Assembly (NCBI GenBank): GCA_964406095.1
Contig: CAYOQJ010000039.1
Location: 107,708 to 171,707, forward strand
DNA from: M55B167 sp964406095
GTDB lineage: Bacteria; Verrucomicrobiota; Kiritimatiellia; RFP12; UBA1067
DNA: 64,000 bases
Direction of reading: 5' to 3'
Shown here: positions 19,901-28,913 of the stretch, piece after piece
How the letters are laid out: every line of letters starts with the position of its first letter
Numbering within the stretch: position 1 is the first letter of the stretch
Made by a program: the position numbers and the translations under genes
The notes under the pieces: generated by a model
The model's database searches: none
What the model was told of the DNA's origin: nothing
Seen by the model: only the letters and a program-made list of their open reading frames with translations

Positions 19901-21222
19901 ACACTCATGGCGACCACCGCTTTGGCACTTGCGCCGACGCCCCCTCCGGTCTGCCGATGGCTCAGATGCACATTCGCGCCATTCCGGACTCACACCGATA
20001 TGTGCTGACAGCCGCACCCCATCATGGTGAGAGCTTCGGCACATTATGTGTTCTCGATTTACGTCTGCCGGACGATGGCCATATGGGTCAGCTTAGGCGC
20101 GTCACTCCCTATTTTCCCTTTCCTGAAAGCGAGATGGCCGGGCGCAGTCAATACGCCTATGCCACTCCATGGGCGGTCAACGAGGATTTCTTCATATGTA
20201 ACCGATGGGAAGATCTGATCCTGGTTGATCGTTTCGGTAATGAGGAGCTGATCTGCGAACGCGAACTCCTTCCAAAAGGGTACGATCCACGACTGCGGCT
20301 TACGCATCCGAAACCGTTGCGGGCGCGTCCCGTGCCGCCGGCGATCCCGCAGCAGACCGCGCAAGGCGATGCCTACACGCAGGCGGATAAACGCACCACA
20401 ATCGGTGTGGTCAATGTGAATGTCACTGATCAGCCTTTCCCGACAGATCGCCGTCCGGTCAGCTTAAGAGTGGTGCAGGTAATCCCCAAGGACGGCCCCT
20501 GGATGGATCGCCCGATGATAGGCTATGCAACCGAGAACACCCCGCGTATCCCGCTCGGCAGCGTGCCGATCGAACCGGATGGCAGCGTCTACTTTGAGGC
20601 CCCCGCAGGCAAACAGCTCATATTTCAGTTGCTTGATGAAAACAATATGGCCATTCAAACCATGCGCACTACCGCTTTTGCTCATCCCGGCGAACGGCTT
20701 ACATGTCTGGGTTGTCATGAACCAAAACAGGAGAGTTATACCGTAAAAACCGAGTCGCCGCTGGCATTTCACAAAGCACCGGCCAAGCTGGAACCGGAGG
20801 TTGGCGGTGTCGAGCCGGCCGGGTTTCATCGTCTGGTGGAGCCTGTTTTGCAGACACGCTGCGTGAGTTGTCACACGGCCAAAGGCGAAGGCCCTCAGAA
20901 GATGGATTTTGAAGCGCTGCGTGAATATGTGTTTCGCTTTTCAGGTGGCATGGCGCGAACCACCATCAAAAAAGATTACGGTGGTTCGCGTTCTATACCG
21001 GGAAGGTGTGGAGCCATGGCATCTCGTCTTGGTTGCGCCATGCTGACACCCGCGCACCAGGCTGCGGTGCCGCTGGAAGAGCGTTCCCGCATTCTACTCT
21101 GGCTTGATCTCAACGCCCCGCGCTACGGTGCCTATCACGATCTTGAGGCGCAGCAGCACGGCGAGATCGTCTGGCCTCTTCTCGATGTTGATCCGGCAGA
21201 TCCAATGGCAAACGCCGATTAA
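16993..21222 (+). CDS. Secreted propeller / LamG / HzsA-like di-haem c protein
   Basis: A 1409-residue exported protein. Seen in order: signal peptide (1-15); a PQQ/arylsulfotransferase-like beta-propeller (about 20-290, repeated IVWEYTVPN, SVVWEFNV and DNGNI..TW blades); a LamG/concanavalin-like domain (about 370-500, WHDVAVVLNAGKITLFSDG); a second propeller region of the kind found in hydrazine-synthase alpha-subunit (HzsA) relatives (about 800-1200, DFDPVELPSGRLVFISERRGG, EWHPSVDNNGMLVYTRWDY); and two haem c motifs, CLGCH (Cys1238) and CVSCH (Cys1290). HzsA homologues are common in PVC genomes outside anammox bacteria and need not make hydrazine; a redox or substrate-binding role in the periplasm or on the surface is inference. 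The start lies 13 bases after the beta-strand-repeat gene, so the two are probably co-transcribed. Confidence 0.8.
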   Translation: MRLLILIFAAISVAAAPHAFLGTSHARKSVYLRDCDGRIVWEYTVPNPQDAWLLDNGNILTTWRHGVKEIAPSKSVVWEFNVQPPNEVPICQPLPDGNFLIGIVGECRLIEINRANQILHEIKLQTTETNPHAQFRMCRKTEAGTYLVPFTAEGAVREYDRDGNCVRHFPALRSPVCAERLNNGNTIITGSGGVTEFAPDSSVVWQIDMAVDLPDVNPGIPAGVHRLDNGNSLFCNWRKPAMNDKLDLSIIEVTPEKKIVWSVDGAELSQAAQCHIVPEDKLKPFIRATGNYERWLAAPENFLPTGKRVYQSALNLNERVWPQSTLIHYPGYERLLNGDIAHLPSTENPGFGGALAASEHKITVTGRPALDALPLTVRLRVKCGSAEHFNIFVAHEPKTSPAHWELYSYIKDGTLAFYMPGNQPAVIRSQVCVTDGRWHDVAVVLNAGKITLFSDGSVVGEAPMTRAPGQSASVPTRLGIGSLVEGGLFCDGYLDDLRIQQAAEVIEAPLAKPQSVDENTLFYASFDSESELPNGSFQVRGKMREIISLVPDKSEFLENLLPRGGIEPTVAPGEKPPKNIAVVSCNLEELCTALRRIGIESVKAHEFRPGILNFWGEHIFELRQRINGKIKLPRGAVEQVYDEDALITANDKTPLDVILRRTEVLLDYLEQFEEVDSLLLKTLRADLRRVQNIREPQSHDVFAACALRRAVLFSNPALDDYNKLVFLARATYAGSRLTNMRNSDRTGGHFATQCFGFNTIRGGGIFSLENWRGTMPVVRDLIADNRVLNGRLKGKTLDAGSFYSPEVSYDGKTLYFAHCGATEHRWVWSDETVWKLFKLDFETKEITQLTEGPWNDFDPVELPSGRLVFISERRGGFIRCFGEGARLRVPTFVLHSMSPRGGDIYPISYYETSEWHPSVDNNGMLVYTRWDYTDRENCLGSQFWISYPDGRDPRAPHGNYPQPWHTFEDNTHGDHRFGTCADAPSGLPMAQMHIRAIPDSHRYVLTAAPHHGESFGTLCVLDLRLPDDGHMGQLRRVTPYFPFPESEMAGRSQYAYATPWAVNEDFFICNRWEDLILVDRFGNEELICERELLPKGYDPRLRLTHPKPLRARPVPPAIPQQTAQGDAYTQADKRTTIGVVNVNVTDQPFPTDRRPVSLRVVQVIPKDGPWMDRPMIGYATENTPRIPLGSVPIEPDGSVYFEAPAGKQLIFQLLDENNMAIQTMRTTAFAHPGERLTCLGCHEPKQESYTVKTESPLAFHKAPAKLEPEVGGVEPAGFHRLVEPVLQTRCVSCHTAKGEGPQKMDFEALREYVFRFSGGMARTTIKKDYGGSRSIPGRCGAMASRLGCAMLTPAHQAAVPLEERSRILLWLDLNAPRYGAYHDLEAQQHGEIVWPLLDVDPADPMANAD

Positions 21223-21524
21223 TACTCTGCGCTTCTCCGGTTTAATTACCTTTTTCCTTGAAACTCTTTTATTGAGAGCTGCCTTGCTGGCATTCGCCAA
21301 TCCCATTCTACCTTTGAGACACACTCGTTGTCTGTTGCCATACAATTGTTAATTCTCAGTTAGTGCTCTGTAAGTTTTATCAAATAATAAACTAACACTG
21401 TTTTCACACAGGATTGACAGAATCTTCACAAACCAGTGCTTTAATAACGCCGTCTGAAAAAAGAGGCGTGCTGTCTACACTGATAACACTCCTCTAAACG
21501 AAAACAAACGATTAGGAGTTAAAA
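21223..21524. other. Intergenic stretch before the uptake locus
   Basis: No convincing gene. The last part contains TTGACA at 21414-21419, but the nearest -10-like TTTAAT (21440-21445) is 20 bases away, so promoter assignment is weak. An AGGAG tract six bases before the GTG at 21525 serves as ribosome-binding site. Confidence 0.4.
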
Positions 21525-23375
21525 GTGAAAAAGTTACTTATTGCAGCAGGCATGGTTTTAACGGGGATGGCCGCCGTTAATGCCGCGACGGTCAATGTGA
21601 CCAGCGACATATCTACATCCACTCAGTGGACAGCGGATAACGAGTACATTCTCAAGGATGTCATCTTTGTGAAGAATGGTGCGACGCTCTGGATCGAGCC
21701 GGGAACGGTCATCCGCGGCGAGGTGACCGGTAACGACTACCCCACAACTGCTCTCTGGGTTTCGCGAGGCGGTAAACTCTACGCCAGGGGCACCAAAGAA
21801 AAACCGATCATCTTTACAGATATGTGGGATGATAATTTCCCCTGGACAGATCCGTCTACCAGAAACGACCCGGATAATCCCTACAGCACAATCAATCCGC
21901 ATCAGTATATGGACAAGAAAGGTGAACAGTGGGGCGGACTGGTACTCTGCGGAAAAGCCTATGTCACCATTGATAACACGTCTGACAACGTCGGTCCGCT
22001 GGTGGAAACCGAGCCGCAGGCTGAAGGACTCGCCGGCGACGGTGCCGGTTCCACCAAATACGGCGGCAACGACGATGATGATAGCAGCGGCGTGCTTTCC
22101 TATGTCTCCGTACGCTACGGTGGCTACGGTCTGAAACCGGCTTCCGAGATCAACGGTATATCGCTCTATGGTGTCGGACGCGGCACACAGATCGATCACG
22201 TCGAGGTTGTCGGCAACCTTGACGACGGTATCGAGTTTTTCGGTGGTACAGTCAATACCAAGTATGTGGCCATCTTCAATATCGGCGATGACAGCTTCGA
22301 TGTCGATCAGGGTTATCGCGGGCGTGGCCAGTTCATCTTCCTGATGCAGGGATTCTGCGATGCCTCGGATTCCTCAGCCGCCGGTTCAGGCATCGGCAAC
22401 CACGTCTTTGAGATGGATGGAGTGGAGAAGAAGGATGGCAACATGCCCTGGGCTCTGCAGCGCTATGAGAACGTCACGCTGATTGGTCACCGTTATCTGG
22501 GAGTTGACGGCAATTACGCCGCCGAGAAAGAGAACAACTCTCAGGGGTTTCAGCTTGATGATAACTGTCGTGCGCAGTTCTTCAACGTGATCGCCATGGA
22601 TGTCGACTCGGTTTTGGTAGCTATCGAGAGTGATAACGCAAGTTTTGACAGCTTCGAGGGAATGTCCACAGCGGCTACGAGCCTGCCAACGCACAATCCC
22701 GGCGCAGGCGCAAATACGTACACACCATACTACTATACATCCCAGAATCAGAACTACAATCAGACAGCATTTGAGAACTTTGTGGTCTACAACTGTGCCC
22801 CTGATTACTACATGTACAAAACGGATAGTAGCAACGGTTATCGTGCCGGTGGTGAAATCAGCACTGCGGGGATGAACTGGAATACAGCCGCGTCTATGCC
22901 GATCCGTTACATGGAACGTGAAAGTGCCTCTGATGTGAATCGTCCAATGCCAGCAGCGGGTAACGGCTTGTTGCCCAATATCAGATTGATCGATCCTCGT
23001 CCGGTAGCCGCCTGGGGCAGTTCACCTTACACAGCCGAAGTAGATGGGTTTGCCTCGCCGGTAAGTTACTACGGCGCATTCGCTCCCACCGGTGAAACCT
23101 GGCTCGAAGGCTGGTCAGCTCTTTCAACTGCCGGGATGTTGACCAACACTGTAAGCGCGACTGCCGCAGTTGAGCTCGATCAGGCTGCCTTCACCGTTGG
23201 ATTCGCTGGCACAGTCGGCGCCAGCTACACCCTCGAGGAGTCGCTCGACTCGGGCGACACCTGGACACCGGTTGTCGGTGCCAGCACTGTTGTTGCGGAT
23301 AAAGTCAACATGACTCTCTCCGACTTCGGTGTCGAAGGGGTTGCCAGCAAGCTCTACCGGGTTGTAACGGAGTAG
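21525..23375 (+). CDS. Secreted right-handed beta-helix-like protein
   Basis: A 616-residue exported protein with signal peptide (1-20). The N-terminal half reads like a parallel beta-helix (VIFVKNGATLWIEPGTVIRG, ALWVSRGGKLYARGTKEKPIIFTD, WGGLVLCGKA, then VSVRYGGYG). A strongly acidic loop, GGNDDDDSSG, near residue 180 may bind calcium. The C-terminus ends in a small module (YTLEESLDSGDTW...LYRVV) also seen in the propeller/Ig protein at 38.7 kb. Start is GTG with AGGAG six bases upstream. In several phyla related proteins are encoded next to a TonB-dependent receptor, as here, so it may capture or process the receptor's ligand; that is inference and the ligand is unknown. Confidence 0.7.
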   Translation: MKKLLIAAGMVLTGMAAVNAATVNVTSDISTSTQWTADNEYILKDVIFVKNGATLWIEPGTVIRGEVTGNDYPTTALWVSRGGKLYARGTKEKPIIFTDMWDDNFPWTDPSTRNDPDNPYSTINPHQYMDKKGEQWGGLVLCGKAYVTIDNTSDNVGPLVETEPQAEGLAGDGAGSTKYGGNDDDDSSGVLSYVSVRYGGYGLKPASEINGISLYGVGRGTQIDHVEVVGNLDDGIEFFGGTVNTKYVAIFNIGDDSFDVDQGYRGRGQFIFLMQGFCDASDSSAAGSGIGNHVFEMDGVEKKDGNMPWALQRYENVTLIGHRYLGVDGNYAAEKENNSQGFQLDDNCRAQFFNVIAMDVDSVLVAIESDNASFDSFEGMSTAATSLPTHNPGAGANTYTPYYYTSQNQNYNQTAFENFVVYNCAPDYYMYKTDSSNGYRAGGEISTAGMNWNTAASMPIRYMERESASDVNRPMPAAGNGLLPNIRLIDPRPVAAWGSSPYTAEVDGFASPVSYYGAFAPTGETWLEGWSALSTAGMLTNTVSATAAVELDQAAFTVGFAGTVGASYTLEESLDSGDTWTPVVGASTVVADKVNMTLSDFGVEGVASKLYRVVTE

Positions 23376-23391
23376 GCTTAATTACAATTGC

Positions 23392-23417
23392 ACCGCATGT
23401 CCGCTATCCCATGCGGT
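23392..23417 (+). repeat. Inverted repeat upstream of terminator
   Basis: ACCGCATG at 23392-23399 and CATGCGGT at 23410-23417 form an 8-bp stem just before the strong terminator hairpin. Confidence 0.5.
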
Positions 23418-23419
23418 GT

Positions 23420-23460
23420 GGTCGGAGGCAGGCGGACTGCCTGTCTCCGACCAATTTTTC
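23420..23460 (+). terminator. Rho-independent terminator after the beta-helix gene
   Basis: A near-perfect 14-bp stem: GGTCGGAG-GCAGGC pairs with GCCTG-TCTCCGACC (23420-23452, one G-T pair) around a 5-base loop, followed by AATTTTTC. It separates the abundant secreted protein from the receptor genes, perhaps partially. Confidence 0.8.
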
Positions 23461-23597
23461 AATCATACAGGATAGCCGTTGCTGTGCCTGCCTGATTAAC
23501 TGTTTAGGTGAGGTCGCATGACAAAGGAGCAAAAACAATTCCGTGGGAAAATACTTTCGCGGCATCAAAATATCGATCAAAAAAGAAAGAATTGTTT

Positions 23598-24827
23598 ATG
23601 GATAGCAACCAGATCAATGGCGTTAAACCGCCTCAGATTCTCATAGCGTTTCTGTTTTCCCTGCTGTTTCTTGTCGGCTGCGATGAGAGGCAATGCGAAA
23701 ATATTACCGAAAAGCGCGATTTGGCATCCGCACCCTGGATTGAAGAGGCTGTCGCCATTGCGCGAAAAATACCTGCTGATATTCATAAGGTTGAGCGTGA
23801 CCGAACGCTGGCCAAAGCTGCGGTGGTGGCCTCGGAAGTGGGCCTGACCAGCCAGACCGTGGCAGCGGTTGAATCCTTGAATTCATGGCGCATGGGCGAT
23901 CTATATGCGCGACTGGCGCGCTCCTGCTATCTTGAAAACCGCAATGCAAAGGGCGATAAAATGCTCGGTGCCGCCCGGCGGCTGCTGGCGGAGGCTGATT
24001 ACGAGGATTGGCAGAAAAGCCGGATTACACTGGCGATTGAGCAGGCCGGTCTCGCACAGGGCAGGCAAACCGGAGCCGCTACACTGGCCGACATTGAACC
24101 TGCCGATCAGGCAAAGCTGCTCCCGGGGCTGGTGCAGCATAATGTTTCTCATTCAAATCTGGTGGAAATGCTTGAACAGCTGGAGAGTTCAACAAATCAG
24201 GTGCTGGATATCGACTCCGCCGCCGGAGTTGTCGACACCTATCTTGTTCTGTACCGGAAATCACAGGCTGAAAATCAGACCCAGTGCAGTGCCCTGCGGG
24301 ATCGCATACTCGACGGAATCGACTCCGTCTTTCGTGGGCTGCATGCTGCGATTGCCTGTGAAAAGCTGATTGATTTCTGCAATGCCGCCTGGGATGCGAA
24401 CGACCGCGACTTCGCGACGCGGTTAAGTGATATGACTGCCCAGCGTCTGCCAACTCTGCGGATAGATATGCGTCTGCCGGTTCAACTGCGTTATGCCGGT
24501 TTTCTGGTCCGCTCCGATCGCACCGATCAGGCTATGCGCCAGGTTGAGAATGCGGCTGCGGGGATCGGGGATGAGAGTGTTATCTTTTCAGATCGTCCCG
24601 TGCTGCTGGCTGAATGCGGTGTTTTGTGCTGGATTGCGGGCGAACAGGACAGAGCGCGGCAATTCTTAGGACAAGCCGTCGAAGAGTTGAATGCCATGAA
24701 AAACGCACGTCCCAGAGCGGTTGCAGCAGTGGATGTGATTCTGCTGTTGGCACGTAACAGAATAGAGGATATGGAAACTCTGCGGGCAATGCGCGAACTC
24801 AACGGTAATTTAAGTGCGCCCTGGTAA
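23598..24827 (+). CDS. Predicted lipoprotein with helical repeats
   Basis: A 409-residue lipoprotein. The ATG at 23598 is preferred because it gives a clean signal with lipobox FLVGC (Cys at residue 28); a start 90 bases upstream (23508) adds a basic segment unlike a signal. The mature part is alpha-helical with TPR/HAT-like hairpins (WIEEAVAIARKIPADIHKVERDRTL, GDLYARLARSCYLENRN). It sits between the beta-helix gene and the TonB-dependent receptor and is probably part of the same uptake locus. No named family is recognised. Confidence 0.6.
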   Translation: MDSNQINGVKPPQILIAFLFSLLFLVGCDERQCENITEKRDLASAPWIEEAVAIARKIPADIHKVERDRTLAKAAVVASEVGLTSQTVAAVESLNSWRMGDLYARLARSCYLENRNAKGDKMLGAARRLLAEADYEDWQKSRITLAIEQAGLAQGRQTGAATLADIEPADQAKLLPGLVQHNVSHSNLVEMLEQLESSTNQVLDIDSAAGVVDTYLVLYRKSQAENQTQCSALRDRILDGIDSVFRGLHAAIACEKLIDFCNAAWDANDRDFATRLSDMTAQRLPTLRIDMRLPVQLRYAGFLVRSDRTDQAMRQVENAAAGIGDESVIFSDRPVLLAECGVLCWIAGEQDRARQFLGQAVEELNAMKNARPRAVAAVDVILLLARNRIEDMETLRAMRELNGNLSAPW

Positions 24828-24880
24828 TCCTGCGCGATCACTCCGCCCCGATGAAATCAATCATGTAGTATGGGTTGAAA

Positions 24881-27800
24881 ATGAGAAACAAAATCGCAAG
24901 AACCGGTATTTTACTGAGATGCGCTGCTGCGGCACTGGCAACAGCCGCCGCCAATCTGGCCGCACAGGATGCTGATGGTTTCGGAACCTTACGTACCCAG
25001 GTGGTTGACGCCGACTGGGAGGCCCCTCTATCCGGCGCAAGCGTAACCGTTGTTGAATTAGAGCGGGTTATGAAAAGCGGGGAGGACGGCACTGTGCTTT
25101 TCAACGAGCTGCCCTTCGGAGAATATAATCTGCTGGTAAGCGCGGCAGGCTTCGAGCGCCAGTTGATGCGCGGTGTGGTTATTAATCCCGGCACAGTGCA
25201 GCAGGTGGTTGTACGTCTGGCCCCGGTTTATACCGACATGGATGAACTTGTGGTTCGCGACTTCGATGTCGCCTCCGTTGGCGACACCGTGCTGATTGAG
25301 CTTAAAATGGAGAGTACCGCCTCCTTCGACGCGGTCAGTGCCGACACCATCAGCCGCGCCGGCGCCAGCGATGCCGCCTCCGCCCTGAAACTGGTTTCCG
25401 GCGCAACTGTTCAGGACGGAAAATATGCGGTGATCCGCGGATTGCCGGATCGCTATGTGAATTCACAGCTCAACGGAGTGCGCCTGCCCTCGGCAGATGC
25501 CGACAAAAGAGCGGTACAGCTTGACCAGTTCCCGTCCGCAATGATTGAAAGTATCAGAGTCACTAAGACATTTATGCCTGATCAGCAGGGCGATGCCACC
25601 GGCGGCGCCGTTGATATCAGACTCAAGCGTATTCCTGACAAGTTCATCGCTAAAGTATCTGTGAGTGCCTCGCACAACGATCAGGTGACCGGAGAAAAAA
25701 TGCTGGCTGCCCGCGGTCCGGGGCTCTCCTACTGGGGAGATGACCGCGGAGATCGTGCCCGTCCCTTCAGAGTGGGTGCTGTGGAGCAGCCGGAGAACTC
25801 AAATCTCTCACCCTACGTCTGGAATCGACGTATGACCGAAGAGGATCGCCAGCGCTATCTCGAATCCTGGCAGACTAGTGCCTCTCAGACCGCCGCGTTC
25901 AATGACAACTACCGCATCCGTTATCGCGAAACCGAACCTGGAACAAGCTGGAATCTGACGCTGGGTGAAGTTTTTGAACCGATCGATGATGTGCGTTTCG
26001 GCTTTCTGGGTAACTTTTCTTATAAACACAATTACGCTGGCTACAACGATGGCGTGTTGAATCGCTACATGGTCCGTAAACCTGACGAAGACGAAGAGGA
26101 TAATTTCACTATTGGACGCAGCAACGACACTGGCCCGGCCACATATCGTGTTCGGGAAGGGCAGGAATCGATTCTGTGGGGCGGTGCCCTTACCACCGGT
26201 TTTGAATCGCCGTGGCTCAATATCGGATTGACCTACCTGCGTTCACAGGCCACCGACGAAACCGTTACTATGATCGAGGATCGCTCTCAACTGGAGGATA
26301 ACAAAAACATGTGGCGTCAGCAGAGCGTGCACTACTCAGAACGCACCACCGAAACAACACTGCTGGAAGTTGAACACCCCTGGTTTTTTCTACCTGAAGA
26401 GATGGATGTCAGCTTAGGCAGAGATTGGCTGATCTTTCTTCCGCCGGTCACCGACTGGTCCATCAGTCGTAATATGGCCAGTCAGTATGAGCCCGACCGT
26501 GCACTGTTTACAGAGTACTATAACAACGGTTACTGGAAACCCCCGACCGGCAACCTTCCGCCACTTGAGCGCAAATGGAGGGATATTGAGGAAAATGGCC
26601 GTCAGTATTTGGTCAATCAGAAGATTCCTTTCCGCATCTACAGCGGTGACGAGGGCTATCTGAAGGGCGGTTATTTTGAAGATCAGGTTCGGCGAAGCTA
26701 TCAGCAGGACACCTTTGAATATCGTGAGGGCAATGTCGGTAAAGCACTCGAAGGAGATCCCGACGATATGTGGAGTGATGAATTCATCACTGGCTATCCC
26801 GCTCTCGGCCCGCCCGGCGAATTGGAGCAGGGCTGGTATATTGCCGCCGGTGATGACGATATCGACTATAACGGGCAACAGGACATACGGGCCTGGTACT
26901 GGATGGCGGATGTGCCGCTGGCTTCTTTTCTGGCGGTGCAGGGCGGTATACGAGTCGAGTCAACCGAAATCAACGCCCGCATGAAGCCATCCAAGGAACG
27001 CTATGATGGAAATTTCGCAGTGTGGTCGCTCAAGCAAAATGAGGAGACCGGCTCAAAGTATCTGGATGGTGTGACCGTTGAAAACGATGAGGAACTCAAT
27101 GCGCATTCACCTGATCTGGAGCGCAATGACCGTCTGCCGGCTCTTGGTATGCGAATCACACCGCTCAAGAATCTGAACCTGCGTCTGAACTGGTCGGAAA
27201 CCGTTGCGCGCCCGACTTTCAAAGAATTGATGCCCGTGCGTTTCAAAGAGAGTGCAGCGGCGGATACCTATCTGGGCAATCCCGATCTCGAGATGTCTGA
27301 AATTGAAAACTATGACTTGCGTCTGGAATATATGCCCTCCGCCGGGCAACTGCTTTCAGTGAGCTACTTTTACAAAGAACTCCTGAACCCAATAGACCTG
27401 CGGGCCTTCAGTCCCGGCGGTGGGGTCGAGGGCGAACGTTTCATAATGCCTTACAACTACCCGGAGGGGGAAATCAGCGGGTGGGAGTTTGAGGCACGCC
27501 AAGATATCGGACAGTTATGGAGCTACGCCAGAGGCTTGACGCTCGGTTTTAACTCCACGCTGATGGAGTCGGAGGTGGTGCGCCCCGCTGACGAATTTCA
27601 ACAGGTGCAGGAGTTTGGAGCCGAGCGCACACGCCGCATGGCCGGACAGCCCGAATATATTCTTGGAACATACGCTATTTACGATATTGAGGATTGGGGT
27701 ACCTCTTTAGGACTCTTTTTCAACCGGCGTGGCGATGTGCTGGCCGTTGGTGACAGTGTTGATAATGGTGATGAATATACACCGTGCATTTATGAAGAGC

Positions 27801-27988
27801 CGCTCGAACAACTTGATTTCACCATTTCTCAGCGTTTCTTGAAAAGGTGGACAGTAGGATTCAAAATAAAGAACCTGCTGAATCCTAAAGTCAAACGTGT
27901 TTATCGAATGGAAGATGGCAATGAAGCGTTGCGCAGCAGTTATCGCAGAGGTCGCGAGTACAGCATTTCGCTCGCATGTGAATGGTGA
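24881..27988 (+). CDS. TonB-dependent outer-membrane receptor
   Basis: A 1035-residue receptor. Seen: signal peptide (about 1-28), a carboxypeptidase-regulatory-like domain (about 35-105, GTLRTQVVDADWEAPLSGASV), a plug domain (GASDAASALKLVSGATVQDG, YAVIRGLPDRYVNSQLNG), and a long barrel ending EYSISLACEW with a terminal aromatic Trp as expected for BAM substrates. The N-terminal carboxypeptidase-like domain places it with receptors that import large or unusual ligands, although the substrate is not known. I use the ATG at 24881; a TTG at 24875 is in frame. Downstream genes encode a complete TonB energising machine. Confidence 0.93.
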   Translation: MRNKIARTGILLRCAAAALATAAANLAAQDADGFGTLRTQVVDADWEAPLSGASVTVVELERVMKSGEDGTVLFNELPFGEYNLLVSAAGFERQLMRGVVINPGTVQQVVVRLAPVYTDMDELVVRDFDVASVGDTVLIELKMESTASFDAVSADTISRAGASDAASALKLVSGATVQDGKYAVIRGLPDRYVNSQLNGVRLPSADADKRAVQLDQFPSAMIESIRVTKTFMPDQQGDATGGAVDIRLKRIPDKFIAKVSVSASHNDQVTGEKMLAARGPGLSYWGDDRGDRARPFRVGAVEQPENSNLSPYVWNRRMTEEDRQRYLESWQTSASQTAAFNDNYRIRYRETEPGTSWNLTLGEVFEPIDDVRFGFLGNFSYKHNYAGYNDGVLNRYMVRKPDEDEEDNFTIGRSNDTGPATYRVREGQESILWGGALTTGFESPWLNIGLTYLRSQATDETVTMIEDRSQLEDNKNMWRQQSVHYSERTTETTLLEVEHPWFFLPEEMDVSLGRDWLIFLPPVTDWSISRNMASQYEPDRALFTEYYNNGYWKPPTGNLPPLERKWRDIEENGRQYLVNQKIPFRIYSGDEGYLKGGYFEDQVRRSYQQDTFEYREGNVGKALEGDPDDMWSDEFITGYPALGPPGELEQGWYIAAGDDDIDYNGQQDIRAWYWMADVPLASFLAVQGGIRVESTEINARMKPSKERYDGNFAVWSLKQNEETGSKYLDGVTVENDEELNAHSPDLERNDRLPALGMRITPLKNLNLRLNWSETVARPTFKELMPVRFKESAAADTYLGNPDLEMSEIENYDLRLEYMPSAGQLLSVSYFYKELLNPIDLRAFSPGGGVEGERFIMPYNYPEGEISGWEFEARQDIGQLWSYARGLTLGFNSTLMESEVVRPADEFQQVQEFGAERTRRMAGQPEYILGTYAIYDIEDWGTSLGLFFNRRGDVLAVGDSVDNGDEYTPCIYEEPLEQLDFTISQRFLKRWTVGFKIKNLLNPKVKRVYRMEDGNEALRSSYRRGREYSISLACEW

Positions 27989-27998
27989 TTTATATAGC

Positions 27999-28021
27999 AG
28001 GGACGAATAATTATTTGCCCT
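27999..28021 (+). repeat. Single diverged copy of the GGGCGAAT palindrome
   Basis: AGGGACGAATAATTATTTGCCCT lies between the receptor and the DUF3450 gene and is a diverged single copy of the palindrome found in arrays at the later junctions of this operon. Confidence 0.5.
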
Positions 28022-28045
28022 CGTTCAATGATGAAAGGTACGAAA

Positions 28046-28801
28046 ATGAAAATGATTAAACTGGCATATCTGATTTCCCTGGTGTCTGCCGCCGCAATGG
28101 CGCAGGACTTCCAGGTTTTTGATGCACAGAGCGAAAAATTTGAAAAGTGGGTTGAAACACGCAAGCTCATATCCGCAGAACGCGATAACTGGCGTGTCGG
28201 AAGCGAGATGCTGCTTTCCCGCATCGAACTTGTGGAAAATGAAGGTCAGGAGCTTACAGAACACACCCGCAAACTGAGAGAAGGAGTTTATGATGCCGAC
28301 AGAGAGCTGCTTGATCTCAGGAAACAACGCGAGCTGCTGCAGGAATCGGTGGTTGGCCTGACACTGGTTGTTCACGAGATAGAGGTGCGTGTACTTGCTT
28401 TGCTGGAGCGCTGTTCCCCGGCGATCAAAGAACGTGTCAAGCCTCTGTTGCAGCGTATCCCCAAAACGCGTGAATCAAAAAATTCACTGGCGGAACGTTT
28501 TCAGAATGTTATCGGTGTTTTGAATGAGGTCAACAAGTTCGCGCGTGACATAACCGTTTCGAGCGAAGTGAAGGAATTGGCGGATGGCACGACTGCCGAA
28601 GTAACCGCTATGTATATCGGTATTGGAGCCGGTTACTATTACAACGATAAGGGTAAGATTGCCGGTTATGGTTATCCCGGCGCAACTAACTGGATTTGGC
28701 AATCTGACTCCACGTTGGTGCAACCGGTTGCCGACGCAGTGGCGATTTTCCGTAACGAGAAACCTGCGGCGTATGTCAGTTTGCCCGTACATTGCGAATA
28801 A
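28046..28801 (+). CDS. DUF3450 family periplasmic protein
   Basis: A 251-residue exported protein. Signal peptide MKMIKLAYLISLVSAAAMA is followed by a long coiled coil (about 40-110) and a C-terminal region with GAGYYYNDKGKIAGYG and WIWQSD, characteristic of DUF3450. In gammaproteobacteria DUF3450 proteins are encoded beside the TtpC/ExbB2/ExbD2/TonB2 system, exactly the arrangement here. The ATG at 28046 has GAAAGG at a good distance; an ATG at 28028 is also in frame. The final codons and the TAA (TGC-GAA-TAA) lie inside the first palindromic repeat unit. Confidence 0.8.
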   Translation: MKMIKLAYLISLVSAAAMAQDFQVFDAQSEKFEKWVETRKLISAERDNWRVGSEMLLSRIELVENEGQELTEHTRKLREGVYDADRELLDLRKQRELLQESVVGLTLVVHEIEVRVLALLERCSPAIKERVKPLLQRIPKTRESKNSLAERFQNVIGVLNEVNKFARDITVSSEVKELADGTTAEVTAMYIGIGAGYYYNDKGKIAGYGYPGATNWIWQSDSTLVQPVADAVAIFRNEKPAAYVSLPVHCE

Positions 28802-28898
28802 ACATTCGACCGATATGTAGGGGCGAATAAACATTCGACCGATATGTAGGGGCGAATAAACATCCGCCCGATATGTAGGGGCGAATAAACATTCGCCC
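28794..28898 (+). repeat. Palindromic repeat array A (DUF3450-TtpC junction)
   Basis: One partial and two full 29-base units plus a final 24-base unit, beginning GTAGGGGCGAATAAAC. Each unit folds as GGGCGAAT against ATTCGCCC or a variant (ATTCGACC, ATCCGCCC). Only the last unit, next to the ribosome-binding site (AGGAG), is a perfect palindrome. Units abut without spacers. Confidence 0.9.
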
Positions 28899-28913
28899 TC
28901 TTTAGGAGAAAAA

